Part shown: piece after piece, positions 18,658 through 26,606 of the stretch
Layout: each line of letters begins with the position of its first letter
Numbering within the stretch: position 1 is the stretch's first letter
DNA from: Chlorokybus atmophyticus
Lineage: Eukaryota > Streptophyta > Chlorokybophyceae > Chlorokybales > Chlorokybaceae
NCBI GenBank assembly: GCA_009103225.1
Contig: RHPI01000777.1
Coordinates: 1-26,606 of the forward strand
DNA length: 26,606 nt
Direction of reading: 5' to 3'
Notes under the pieces: model-generated
Seen by the model: only the letters and a program-made list of their open reading frames with translations
What the model was told of the DNA's origin: nothing
Databases searched by the model: none
Made by a program: the position numbers and the translations under genes

Positions 18658-20134
18658 AAGCCTGCTCTTTTGGCACTTACGCGCTCTCAAAGTACGCGTA
18701 ATGTACAACAGCCTGAAGATCCTTTCTTAAAGGAAGTGTCCGCAGGTTATAACTCAGATGATTGGTTTAGCAGTCAAACCAATGTGCAACAGCTTACTGC
18801 TGTTAGCAATCTGTGGTATAAAGGGGAGCAGTTGGCAATTCCCAACTCGGGCGACTTGCGTAAGCAATGCTTACATTCAGTGCATGACCCGCCGTATGCT
18901 GGGCATTTGGGGAAACACAAAACCCTCAAATCTGCGCAACAGTTATACTGGTGGCCGTCAATGTCAGCTGACGTGGATCAATATGTTCGCACATGTGACG
19001 TGTATCGACGTAATAAGCCACTACGACAAAAACAAGCGGGATTGCTTAAACCATTGGCAATTCCAGAACAAAAGTGGGATAGTGTCAGTATGGATTTAAT
19101 TACTGACCTACCTAAAACAGCAGCTAAATACACTGCTATTGTGGTTTTTGTCGACCGTTTGACTAAAATGGTGCATTTTGCCCCGTGTTGCACAACTGTA
19201 AGTGCACGGGACTTGGCACACTTATTTGTGTCCACGGTCTTTCGCGTTCACGGTGTACCGCGTGAACTTGTCACAGATCGTGATCCTCGGTTTGTCTCCA
19301 AGTTTTGGTGAGAAGTCTATGAATTGTTGGGGGTAAAACAAAGCATGTCGACTGCTTTCCACCCGCAAATGGACGGTCAAACTGAGCGAGCAAATCAAGT
19401 ACTGGAAGAAATGCTTCGCCACTATGTGGCTCCTAATCATGCTGATTGGGACAGGTACTTGCCAATGGCAGAGTTCGCTGTGAACAACGCGTGGCAGGAA
19501 AGTGTAAAGGAAACCCCATTTTTCTTGAAATATGGGATTCGCCCGAACACACCAGCGTCATTGCGTGTACCTCGCAATGCCCTGACTGTGCCAGCAGCAA
19601 AGGAATTTGCCACTAATATGCAAGAAAATTTGGCTCGAGCCAAGCTGTGTCTGTCATAAGCACAGGCAAAAAGCTTATGTTGATACACATCGAAAAATGG
19701 CCATTTTCGATGTCGGCGATAAAGTTTTGCTTAATGCAAAAAACATAACCATCAAAGGTACGGGTGCTCGCAAGTTGCTGCCCCGATGGTTAGGTCCTTT
19801 CTCTATCACTGATAGAGTTGGTACGCACGCTTATCGACTGCAATTGCCCCCAAGTGTGCGTATACACAACGTGTTTCATGTAAACTTGTTGAAACCTTAC
19901 CGCTCAGACGGTAGAACACAGCCTCCACCACCGCCAGTTGAGGTGGACAGCGAGCTCGAATATGAGGTAGAAGCTATATTGAACCATAAGCTAAATAGTC
20001 GAGGACGCGCAACTCGCCATTTGGTGAAATGGAAAGGGTATGGCCCGGAACATAACAGTTGGGAGCCCGACAGGCATCTTACGCACTGCCGCGAGTTGCT
20101 TCGAGCTTATTGGGATTCATGTCCTGTCCCATAA
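18637..20134 (+). pseudogene. Chromovirus integrase with C-terminal chromodomain, broken
   Basis: The N-terminal zinc region has H...GHLG...C, but the last Cys is Tyr (codon 19003-19005, CDVYRRNK). The catalytic core includes MDLITDLP, TDRDPRF and MDGQTERAN (D, D, E). A TGA at 19309-19311 replaces the codon after KFW. A frameshift near 19658 leads into the GPFSITDRVG region and a chromodomain at about 19955-20110 (EYEVEAILNHK, VKWKGYGPEHNSWEP) with aromatic cage positions kept. In chromoviruses this domain directs insertion to marked chromatin. Confidence 0.93.
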
Positions 20135-20281
20135 ACTGTGGGCTTGGTTTTATGACAGACTGGCAGTGCAGTTTTATTACCACCCTGTCATTTCCTGCTA
20201 TCTCATTGGTTACAATTACTCGAAATCAAGTCCGATCACCTTGAGTTCAACGAGGACGTTGAAAACCTAAGTGGGGGGGAA
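20135..20281 (+). other. Chromovirus 3' non-coding region and polypurine tract (20269-20281)
   Basis: No ORF. AAGTGGGGGGGAA ends directly at the 3' LTR and would prime plus-strand synthesis. Confidence 0.85.
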
Positions 20282-20807
20282 TGTAACGGGAGCAATAATA
20301 ATAGGGGTATTATTGCTACCTAAATAACACATTTTGTATGAATAAGTATTTAAATGTGCTTATTTATACCTCTTTTCTACGGTTCCTCGCTTATTAAAGG
20401 CTATGATGCTTTATCATAGCTTAAATAAGTCCCAATGGGTGTAGAACCGCTTATTCAAGCCTATTTGGTGTAACATTTGATATGATGTGATTACTATCTC
20501 GTTAGGTACCTTACGATAGGTATCTTTGAATAGGTACCTTATCGATAAGTACCTTATCTGAGCTGTGATTGGCTCACGCTAGATTTCCTAACTACCCTAT
20601 CTGTAGGGTTGATGTCTAGTTGTGAGTTAATTATCGAGAGGTATATAGTTAATATACTCTTGATATAAAAGGTCACATACATCTGATGTGGGGACTTTCA
20701 GTTCTCTGCTCAATGGCGGCCACGCCGTTGAAAGGCTTGTCATAGGCGGTGTAGGTGTTGGGGTAGAGGATTGAAGGGGCATCACCGGGGACGGTGGTGC
20801 TGTTACA
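20282..20807 (+). repeat. Chromovirus 3' LTR
   Basis: 526 bp, 18 substitutions from the 5' LTR, followed by the GTAAG duplication at 20808-20812. Confidence 0.95.
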
Positions 20808-20903
20808 GTAAGTACCATTATAATGATACGATTGTGTTATTGGCAACTCATAAGGGAAGAAATTTTTCAAACTCAATGGCCCCCTTGTGAATTCAAACGC
20901 TAA

Positions 20904-20963
20904 GCCGCAACACAACGCTCAACTGTGCAAGTTGGCTTGCACAAATGAGCGTTGTGCTGCGGC
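20904..20963. repeat. Inverted repeat, 28-bp arms with 4-base loop
   Basis: Arms 20904-20931 and 20936-20963 are complementary except at three positions. The right arm runs straight into the CGG tract. Confidence 0.85.
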
Positions 20964-22279
20964 GGCGGCGGCGGCGGTGGCGGTGGCGGTGGCGGCGGCA
21001 TGTATGTGCTTGTGTGCTTGTGTATATCTTGTCAAGTAGTGCACAGCAGCGCAGCCTGACCACCTTTCGACCCTTCGTGATGCAGGGCGGCCACCAGACT
21101 AGGCAAGGCCAGGCGGCGGCGGCGGCGGTGGTGGCTAACAGCATGTGACGGTGCTCGTGCCTTGTCACCTGTAAGTTGGTGCAATCAACAACCCTCTCAC
21201 CAAGACACGGTATTCACACGGAAACCTTGCCCCCTCTGCCAAGCACACACGCGCGCCCCGCCACTCGCGTACGCACGCGCATGCGCTCGAAGCTACACAC
21301 CGACTCGTGTAGCGCTTTGGATTGTCACATAAGCAAGCACACACCGGTGGACACACGCTAGCAACCCCTGCTAGCCACCACCAAGCTTGCACACCAGAAA
21401 CTAGGGAGCTAAAGGTTGTATTGCAAATTGCAGAATGTCACTTTGATACCTACCAATCTGCACATGCTACTGTCTAGACGATTCTAGCGCTAGACAGAAC
21501 TAGAAGCTAAGATATTCTTGTAGAAGCTTCTAGTACACTTCACTTCCAGACCTTTCCAACGCACCAAAGATCTCCTAATTTGCTGCTCATATGGTCAAGT
21601 TATACTACTTGGCGCCAGGCCCTTCCAGAAATCTGGTCGAGCCCTTCTCGACTGGCCCTCCGTTTTCTGGCACCTTCCGGACTGGTCTTGGGGCCCCGGT
21701 CGATATCCGCGGCAGACTCATAACTCGCCGATATCCGCCACAAATCATAAAAAACATGCACCTTACAAATAAGGCCTAAAATGGCCATGAAAATCACAAA
21801 ATTTGGCCTTGACTGTTACACAGCAGGTGCGCTGTTGTTGTTGATGTGGTGGTGGTGGTGTGTATATAATGTGTTGCGCCGCCCTAGCTCACCGCCCCTC
21901 TTTCCTCAGGCCGGTCAGGCCACGAGGGCGGAGGCAGCAGGCAAGCGGCAGCACAAGACTCAGCGGCGGCGGCAGAGTGTAGTGTGGTAGGTACTGCTAC
22001 TACCGTAGTAGTGTAATATACCGTAGTGTGGTAATAGTAGGGCTAGTACTATGTAGGTCACATGTATATGACTGTGTGATGTAATCAAAATGTGATACAT
22101 GATATATAATTGCCGTCTTGCACAGTAGATGTTACACGAGCGTATTTAATGTATCCAATTATTATTGATGGTACCTAAGATTCCGTCAATCAACATTAAG
22201 TATCTGGCAGTTAGGGACAGTAATTACAAAGTTGCCGGTACCCAACCAATAAGTACCGGTCAGATACCTGTTAATTGGG

Positions 22280-22385
22280 CTAAGTCACCTTTGCTTGACT
22301 GATAGGTATCTTACAGGTACCGGTTAGTTGAACTAAGTCTCTTTTGCTTGACTGATAATTACCTGGCCGGTACCTGTCCGGTTAG
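22280..22385. repeat. Subterminal tandem repeat, period about 53 bp
   Basis: CTAAGTC(A/T)C(C/T)TTTGCTTGACTGATA occurs at 22280 and 22333, each followed by a GGTACC-containing segment and GGTTAG. A shorter CTAAGTCGCTTGTAT recurs near 22425. Confidence 0.65.
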
Positions 22386-22537
22386 GTCAGTCCTTTTATG
22401 TAGACGGCCGGGGACGGCCGTTGCACTAAGTCGCTTGTATCGAGATTGCCGGTAGACTAAACAACGACAAAATAAGTATCTTCAAACTCACTTTCGCCCT
22501 ATACATTTAGTCGACCGTTAAGTGTAACATTTAACGA

Positions 22538-25500
22538 TGGGGGAGCAGCGGAGGCGCTGCGCTTCCTTACCCTAACTCATGGGCTTAGCACGTGAACTGA
22601 ACTTGGGGTGGGCGATTGCAGCCAGGTGCTGCTGGCTTCGTTTGAGGTGGGAGGAAGGCACTCTCCTCCTCGCGAGCGTATACGCACCAGACACTTCGGT
22701 AGAAAGGGAGCAGTTCTTCACTCCGCTCGAGCTCTCCCTTTCTGCAGCGGACTGGTGCGTGGCGGGAGGGGATTGGAAACTTGTTGAGGACGAACACTTT
22801 GACCGCACACACCTTTCGGCGCCACCATCGTTGGCAGAGCAAGCAGCCTTTGAACAGTTCACCTCACGCTGTGACCTGGAGGACTCCTATCGTATGTGCA
22901 ACCCTACCAGCAGAGTCTATTCGTGGGTCAACATGCAGGCAGGGGACAGCAGGCGAGCGGCGCTTTTTGATCGGTTGTACTGTTCACACAGCCTTCACAC
23001 ATCATTGCACGCTGTGGAGGTTCGCACAGATGAAGTGATGTCAGACCACAGGCCCGTCACAGCTTTGCTACACATGCTACACGCCAGCTTGCGGGAGGAG
23101 AAAACCCTTCGCACGCTCTTGCAACACACAGAGTCCGCTCTTGCACAGGCTCCTGGCAGCGTGCAGCTGCCAGGCAACTCAGTTGCACACCATGGAGCAG
23201 CTGAAAGGGTTGGAAGGGCGACGTATGGAAGGAGCTTTCATACGCAACAGCATGAGATGGAGACTGGAAGGGAGCGCATGACCAAGTTCTTCCTTGCATC
23301 CGGGAAGCAAGCTCGCATGTCTTCTGTTCTGTACTCTGTCTTGCACTCTGCTTCTGCACACTCTGCACCTCTTCTCAAACCCAAGGCCATTGTGGATGCT
23401 GTGGCTGAATATTACAAGTGGCTCCTCTCCTCTACGTAGGTCGAACCCAATGCCAAGCACGCTGCGTTTATGAAGTGTGTTCAAGCTACAGCCAGGGTGA
23501 TCTACGCTAATATGGCTGAAAATGCGGAACGTCCTCTCACACAAGAAGAGCTTCACGGAGCCCTTCGTGCCATGGATCCACACAAAGCCCCTGGGGAGGA
23601 CGGCATAACAGTCTTCTTTTCGCAACGAATGTGGCATGTCCTTGAGGATGGCTATGCGGAGTACTCTGAGCAAGTTCTGCTGCGTGGCGAGATGGGCACC
23701 TCGCAACGCAAAGGGGTGATTGTCATTTTGCACAAGAAAGGGGAGATTTTCGATCTTCGCAATTAGAGGCCTATCACCTTGCTTCCTACTCACTTCAAGA
23801 TCCTTGCAAGAGCACTTGCTTTGCGCATGGCACCTCTTTCCCCTGTGGTGCTCTTTAAAGAACAAATAGGGTTTGTGCAACACCGCTACATTTCGGGCAA
23901 CATGCTCACTGCGTTGGATTTTAATTCCCCATGCACGCGCCACAAAGCAGCATGCTGCTTTTCTCCTTCTTGACTTCAAGAAGGCGTTTGATCGCTTATA
24001 CTGAGGTTTTTTGGATGCCATCATGCACACTCAAGGCTCTGGGGATTGTTTTCGAGGCGGGATCAGCGGCGGGGGAGTTAGCGCGATGCTTATTAATGGC
24101 CACATCACTGAGCCCTTCCGCCTCGAACGCAGCATTTACCAGGGATGCCCGATGCCCCCCGCCCTCTTTGTTCTTGCTAGCAAAGCCTTAGGAGCTCTCC
24201 TCCATACCAACCCCCGCGTGCGAGGTCTGCACCTACCAGAACGAAGTAGCGACACAACAGCACGCCAGGATGTGAAGTACTTTGCCTTCGTGGACGACAC
24301 CTCCATTATTCTCCAACTCACGTAGGACTGCTACGTGGCTTTCACGGAGGTCATCTCTACTTATTGCCTGGCATCGGACTCGGTGCTCAATTCACACAGA
24401 GCGTCGGCATGCTCATGGGAGACACCCTTTCTCACCCTCACTCTCATTGGGGAGTTTGTTAGCTTACAGCCACGAATTCGGCAACACTTCTTGGCATTCC
24501 TATGGGCGCCACGATGCACCAGCAAGTGCTGTTCAGCGGGGTGATGGAAAGGATACAAGGCCGCTTGCACATGTGGTCCCGGTAGTATCTTTTCTTACCA
24601 GGATGGGCGCTGATCAACAACCAAGCAGTGCTGGCTTGTCTATGGTATATAGCGGCTGTAGCAGTTCCATCTGTCAGGACCTTCGACAGCTGCGCACGGC
24701 GTGCACTGCGATGCTGTGGCGCTCCTTGCGCGAGGGTGCACCAGCTGCCACGAGGGGGCGCGTTCGATGGGAAGTGGCATGTCTCCCTCGCATCGAGGGT
24801 GGCCTTGGTATAAAAGATCCGGTCACGCAAACCAAAGCTTTGCTTGCCAAGTGGGCGTCACGATTGTGTGATCCCTTATGTGCGCCCTGGAAGGCTTTGT
24901 GTTTTTGGCTGCTTCGCAAGTGGGCAACAGATCCGCGTCATCCAGCAATTCAATGGCTCCCCGCCTCCTCTACTCTTCATGCGGAAGGTTTGCCGTTGCG
25001 TAAGGGCGTGCCACCGCACTGGAGGTTCATACTGCGCAGCTCGTTGGAGGTACGGCCGTCGGTTCTTCGGCAGCCCACTCACTATGACGAAGTGATGCGC
25101 CAGCCCATTTCTAATAATGGGCTGATGAAGGGAACATCTGGCAAGGTGGTTGGCAGTGGCACCTTGTACAACCCGTACTTGCAGTGGGTTGCAAAAGGTT
25201 TTCACAGAATCTGTAACATTCGGGACGAACTGCTTCGCCGGCCTTACGTTGCTAAAGGACACAACAGCTGGGTCCCCACGCGCACAATATCCCGCCTCGC
25301 AGGCATTTAGGCTGCAATCTCGGGACATTGACTAGCCATACTTCAAGCAGGACCAGGCCGGCCGGTACCAGAGGAATAGTGGGCCCCGATTTCTCATGCA
25401 GGCATCGTTACAGCACTTGGCATAGTCTCTTCTATAGCGCAGTCCTCCTACGCATGTACTCTTGTTTACCTGCGTGGCCGAGGAGGTTATGCTTGACGCA

Positions 25501-26481
25501 GTTGAGGAATAGCGCCGTCTTCCTCTATATTCTTTGGTTCGTGTACGGGTGCTGCCTCCGCAAGCACGCTGGCAGCACAAACCCGTGCCTTACTCGGCCG
25601 CGTGGCGGGATCCGCCAGATATAGCCAAATATTGTGGGTGGATTGCTGTGGGAAGGGCGCCGCTATCCGCCCTCCACCAAAATCCTATCGCTGCACATGG
25701 GGGTGACGATGCAGCCACGTCCGCAACGTCCTGCTTTATGTGGGACTACTTGACTATGTTGGGATACCACCTTCTCGACATTTTTATTTAAAAGTGGCTG
25801 CTCCAGCCCCGCTGGCATTGGCTCTGCCCGGTCCTTCCGTGGCATCAGGTTTAGAAAACTCTTCATACACTTCGAGCTCTTGGCAAATAGCATTCGCTGC
25901 TGTGTTATAAAGCCCTCTACACTAGCGACAAGCTGCAACACATTGAAGGCGAGCCGGCCTGTCTCACCTGCAACTCTTGTGATTTAAAAACGGCTCTGCA
26001 CTTGTTCATAGGGTGTCCGGTTGCCGAGGAGGTTTAATCGATGGTTTCTTCCTTCTTTGCTAACATGCATGTCATGTTGGACTTTAACCCGACTTCCTTG
26101 CTGTTGATGGTGGGCGCCACCCCGGAACCTGTTGCTATGTCTCCGGTTTGGGCCGTAGTTCGCCTGCTTGTGCTATGGACTTTGTGGTGCCACCGATGTT
26201 CTGTTCGCTACAGCGATCAGCGTCCTCCTACTCCTGTTGCACCACGCACACTTGCTACAGGGATCCTGCATGATGGCAAGCGGCTTGCTGCACTTCACTG
26301 CTTCTCAAGCAGTTGGGCTGCGAGGGCGTCCTATGCACCGTTAACACCTCTTATCTGCTTCACCTTAGCATTGTATGGCACCCGCTACCTTGGTAGCCCC
26401 CCTTACCTACGGAGTAGAGTGGATGTTTTTCATTTTTCATCAATCACTCCCTCTTTCCATGCTCCTTTATTTGTTAGGTAG
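22538..26481 (+). pseudogene. LINE ORF2, 3' part: endonuclease C-terminal half, reverse transcriptase, zinc-binding C-terminus
   Basis: After the insert the endonuclease continues: LLLASVYAPD (about 22660), GGDWK in place of the GDFN motif, LFDRLY and SDHRPV (about 23040). The reverse transcriptase follows: PHKAPGEDGIT (23578-23610), N-stop-RPITLLP, EQIGFVQHRYI, DFKKAFDRLY-stop-GF, QGCPMPPALF and the catalytic FAFVDDTSIIL (about 24283; FVDD instead of the usual F/Y-ADD). Then EGGLGIKDPVTQTKALLAKW (about 24793) and a zf-RVT-like CNSC...ALHLFIGC (about 25965-26010), then an open tail to TAG 26479-26481. Stops include TAG 23437-23439, TAG 23764-23766, TGA 24002-24004, TAG 24323-24325 and TAG 24583-24585, with several frameshifts. 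Confidence 0.88.
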
Positions 26482-26606
26482 CTCATGCTCCTGCAGCTAA
26501 AAATTCATAGATAGCTGTAAACTCTGCTTGTGTTCTTAATATATTCCGTGTTTTGCTTAAAAATAAAAATAAATCAGCTTTATGATGATTTACCTGTATA
26601 GCCCAG
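26482..26606 (+). other. LINE 3' UTR and A-rich 3' end
   Basis: No ORF. AT-rich, with AAAAATAAAAATAAAT at about 26560-26575, a likely degenerate poly(A) end of the LINE. The last 30 bases may be flanking DNA. Confidence 0.5.

Larger units (their letters stand above)
13749..20807 (+). mobile_element. Ty3/gypsy chromovirus, full length, degenerate
   Basis: 7059 bp bounded by 526-bp LTRs (13749-14274 and 20282-20807) with TG...CA ends and a GTAAG target duplication (13744-13748, 20808-20812). Internal order: long leader, gag with zinc knuckle, protease, RT, RNase H, integrase, chromodomain, purine tract. This order with a C-terminal chromodomain defines a chromovirus. The LTRs differ at 18 of 526 sites (13 transitions, 5 transversions, no indels). 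Gag and pol have stops and frameshifts, so this copy cannot make its own proteins. Confidence 0.96.
13184..22537. mobile_element. Large insert splitting the LINE endonuclease; unknown element containing the chromovirus
   Basis: The left edge (13184-13215) matches the inverted terminus at 8701-8736. The right edge, read in reverse from 22537 (TCGTTAAATGTTACAC), resembles the left edge (TCGCAAATTTTGCAC) with one gap and a few changes. The two edges therefore look like degenerate terminal inverted repeats. Without the chromovirus the element would be about 2.3 kb, non-coding, with palindromes, a CGG microsatellite and GGTACC-rich subterminal repeats. No clear target duplication was found and the edges may be off by a few bases. 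Confidence 0.5.
20812..22537. other. Non-coding right arm of the insert: palindromes, CGG microsatellite, subterminal repeats
   Basis: No supported gene. It holds an imperfect GTACCAT palindrome (20812-20829), an inverted repeat (20904-20963), (CGG)n/(GGT)n tracts (about 20958-20999 and 21112-21131), a CTGTCTAG...CTAGACAG inverted repeat (about 21471-21498), a TGTTGTTGATGTGGTGG tract near 21834, and from about 22180 a GGTACCGG-rich part with a 53-bp repeat, ending in the putative terminus at 22511-22537. Confidence 0.6.
8741..26575 (+). mobile_element. L1-like LINE retrotransposon, degenerate, interrupted by two insertions
   Basis: Order along the plus strand: probable 5' region, ORF1 with a DUF4283-like region and zinc knuckle, then ORF2 with AP-type endonuclease, reverse transcriptase and a C-terminal zinc-binding segment, then a short 3' UTR with A-rich runs (TTAAAAATAAAAATAAAT near 26560). 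Insertions are the TRIM at 8898-9501 and the large insert at about 13184-22537. Without them the element is about 7.9 kb including the N gap, as expected for plant-type L1. The exact 5' end is a guess: it is set just after the terminus at 8736. Multiple stops and frameshifts make it inactive. Confidence 0.75.

Noticed and set aside
21176-21990. Small plus-strand ORFs in the right arm of the insert
   Set aside because: Short, low-complexity and without motifs; best explained as chance frames in non-coding DNA.
23179-24030. 283-residue minus-strand open frame
   Set aside because: It lies antisense to the LINE endonuclease/RT with clear motifs on the plus strand; no family features in the translation.
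1-26606. CRISPR array
   Set aside because: Repeats seen are palindromic units, tandem duplications or LTRs; no regularly spaced repeats with unique spacers.

Overview
This is nuclear DNA from a eukaryote. Genes are split by short GT-AG introns, and most of the window is nested transposable elements: a plant-type L1-like LINE, a Ty3/gypsy chromovirus and a TRIM element whose primer-binding site matches that of plant initiator-Met elements. A green-lineage genome, perhaps a charophyte (streptophyte) alga, fits best, but that assignment is an inference and no host housekeeping gene confirms it. The assembly has one N at 445, an 11-A run at 76-86 and a 226-base N gap at 11257-11482.

Region 1 (1 to about 8740) is the most interesting. 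It holds a C-terminal gene fragment (1-156), a RING-like zinc protein (210-1243, +), a multidomain cytosine-C5 DNA methyltransferase (1724-3452, +), a CACTA/Plavaka-like DDE transposase (6798-3656, -) and a coiled-coil protein with an acidic tail (7314-8169, +). The methyltransferase and transposase genes converge with only about 200 bases between their stops. The transposase and the coiled-coil gene diverge across a short region full of palindromes. The reading frames join through in-phase predicted introns and keep their catalytic motifs, unlike the decayed retroelements to the right. The simplest reading is a large DNA transposon, or the inner part of one, that carries its own chromatin-reading, phage-like DNA methyltransferase and accessory proteins. 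Its termini are not proven.

Region 2 (about 8740 to 26575) is one old LINE on the + strand, broken by insertions. Its 5' part holds a complete 604-bp TRIM element (8898-9501, TSD CAGCG). ORF1 (DUF4283-like region plus a zinc knuckle) runs to 12945 through the N gap. ORF2 begins at 12960, is cut inside the endonuclease domain near 13184, and resumes near 22538 with the rest of the endonuclease, the reverse transcriptase and a C-terminal zinc-binding region.

Region 3 (about 13184-22537) is the 9.35-kb insert in the LINE. It starts with a terminal motif also found inverted at 8701-8736 and contains copies of a GTACCAT-type palindrome. In that palindrome array lies a full-length Ty3/gypsy chromovirus (13749-20807, TSD GTAAG). 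Its two 526-bp LTRs differ at 18 positions. Its gag, protease, RT/RNase H and integrase-chromodomain are all recognisable but broken by stops and frameshifts. Order of events: LINE first, then the palindrome-bearing element, then the chromovirus. The TRIM entered the LINE independently.
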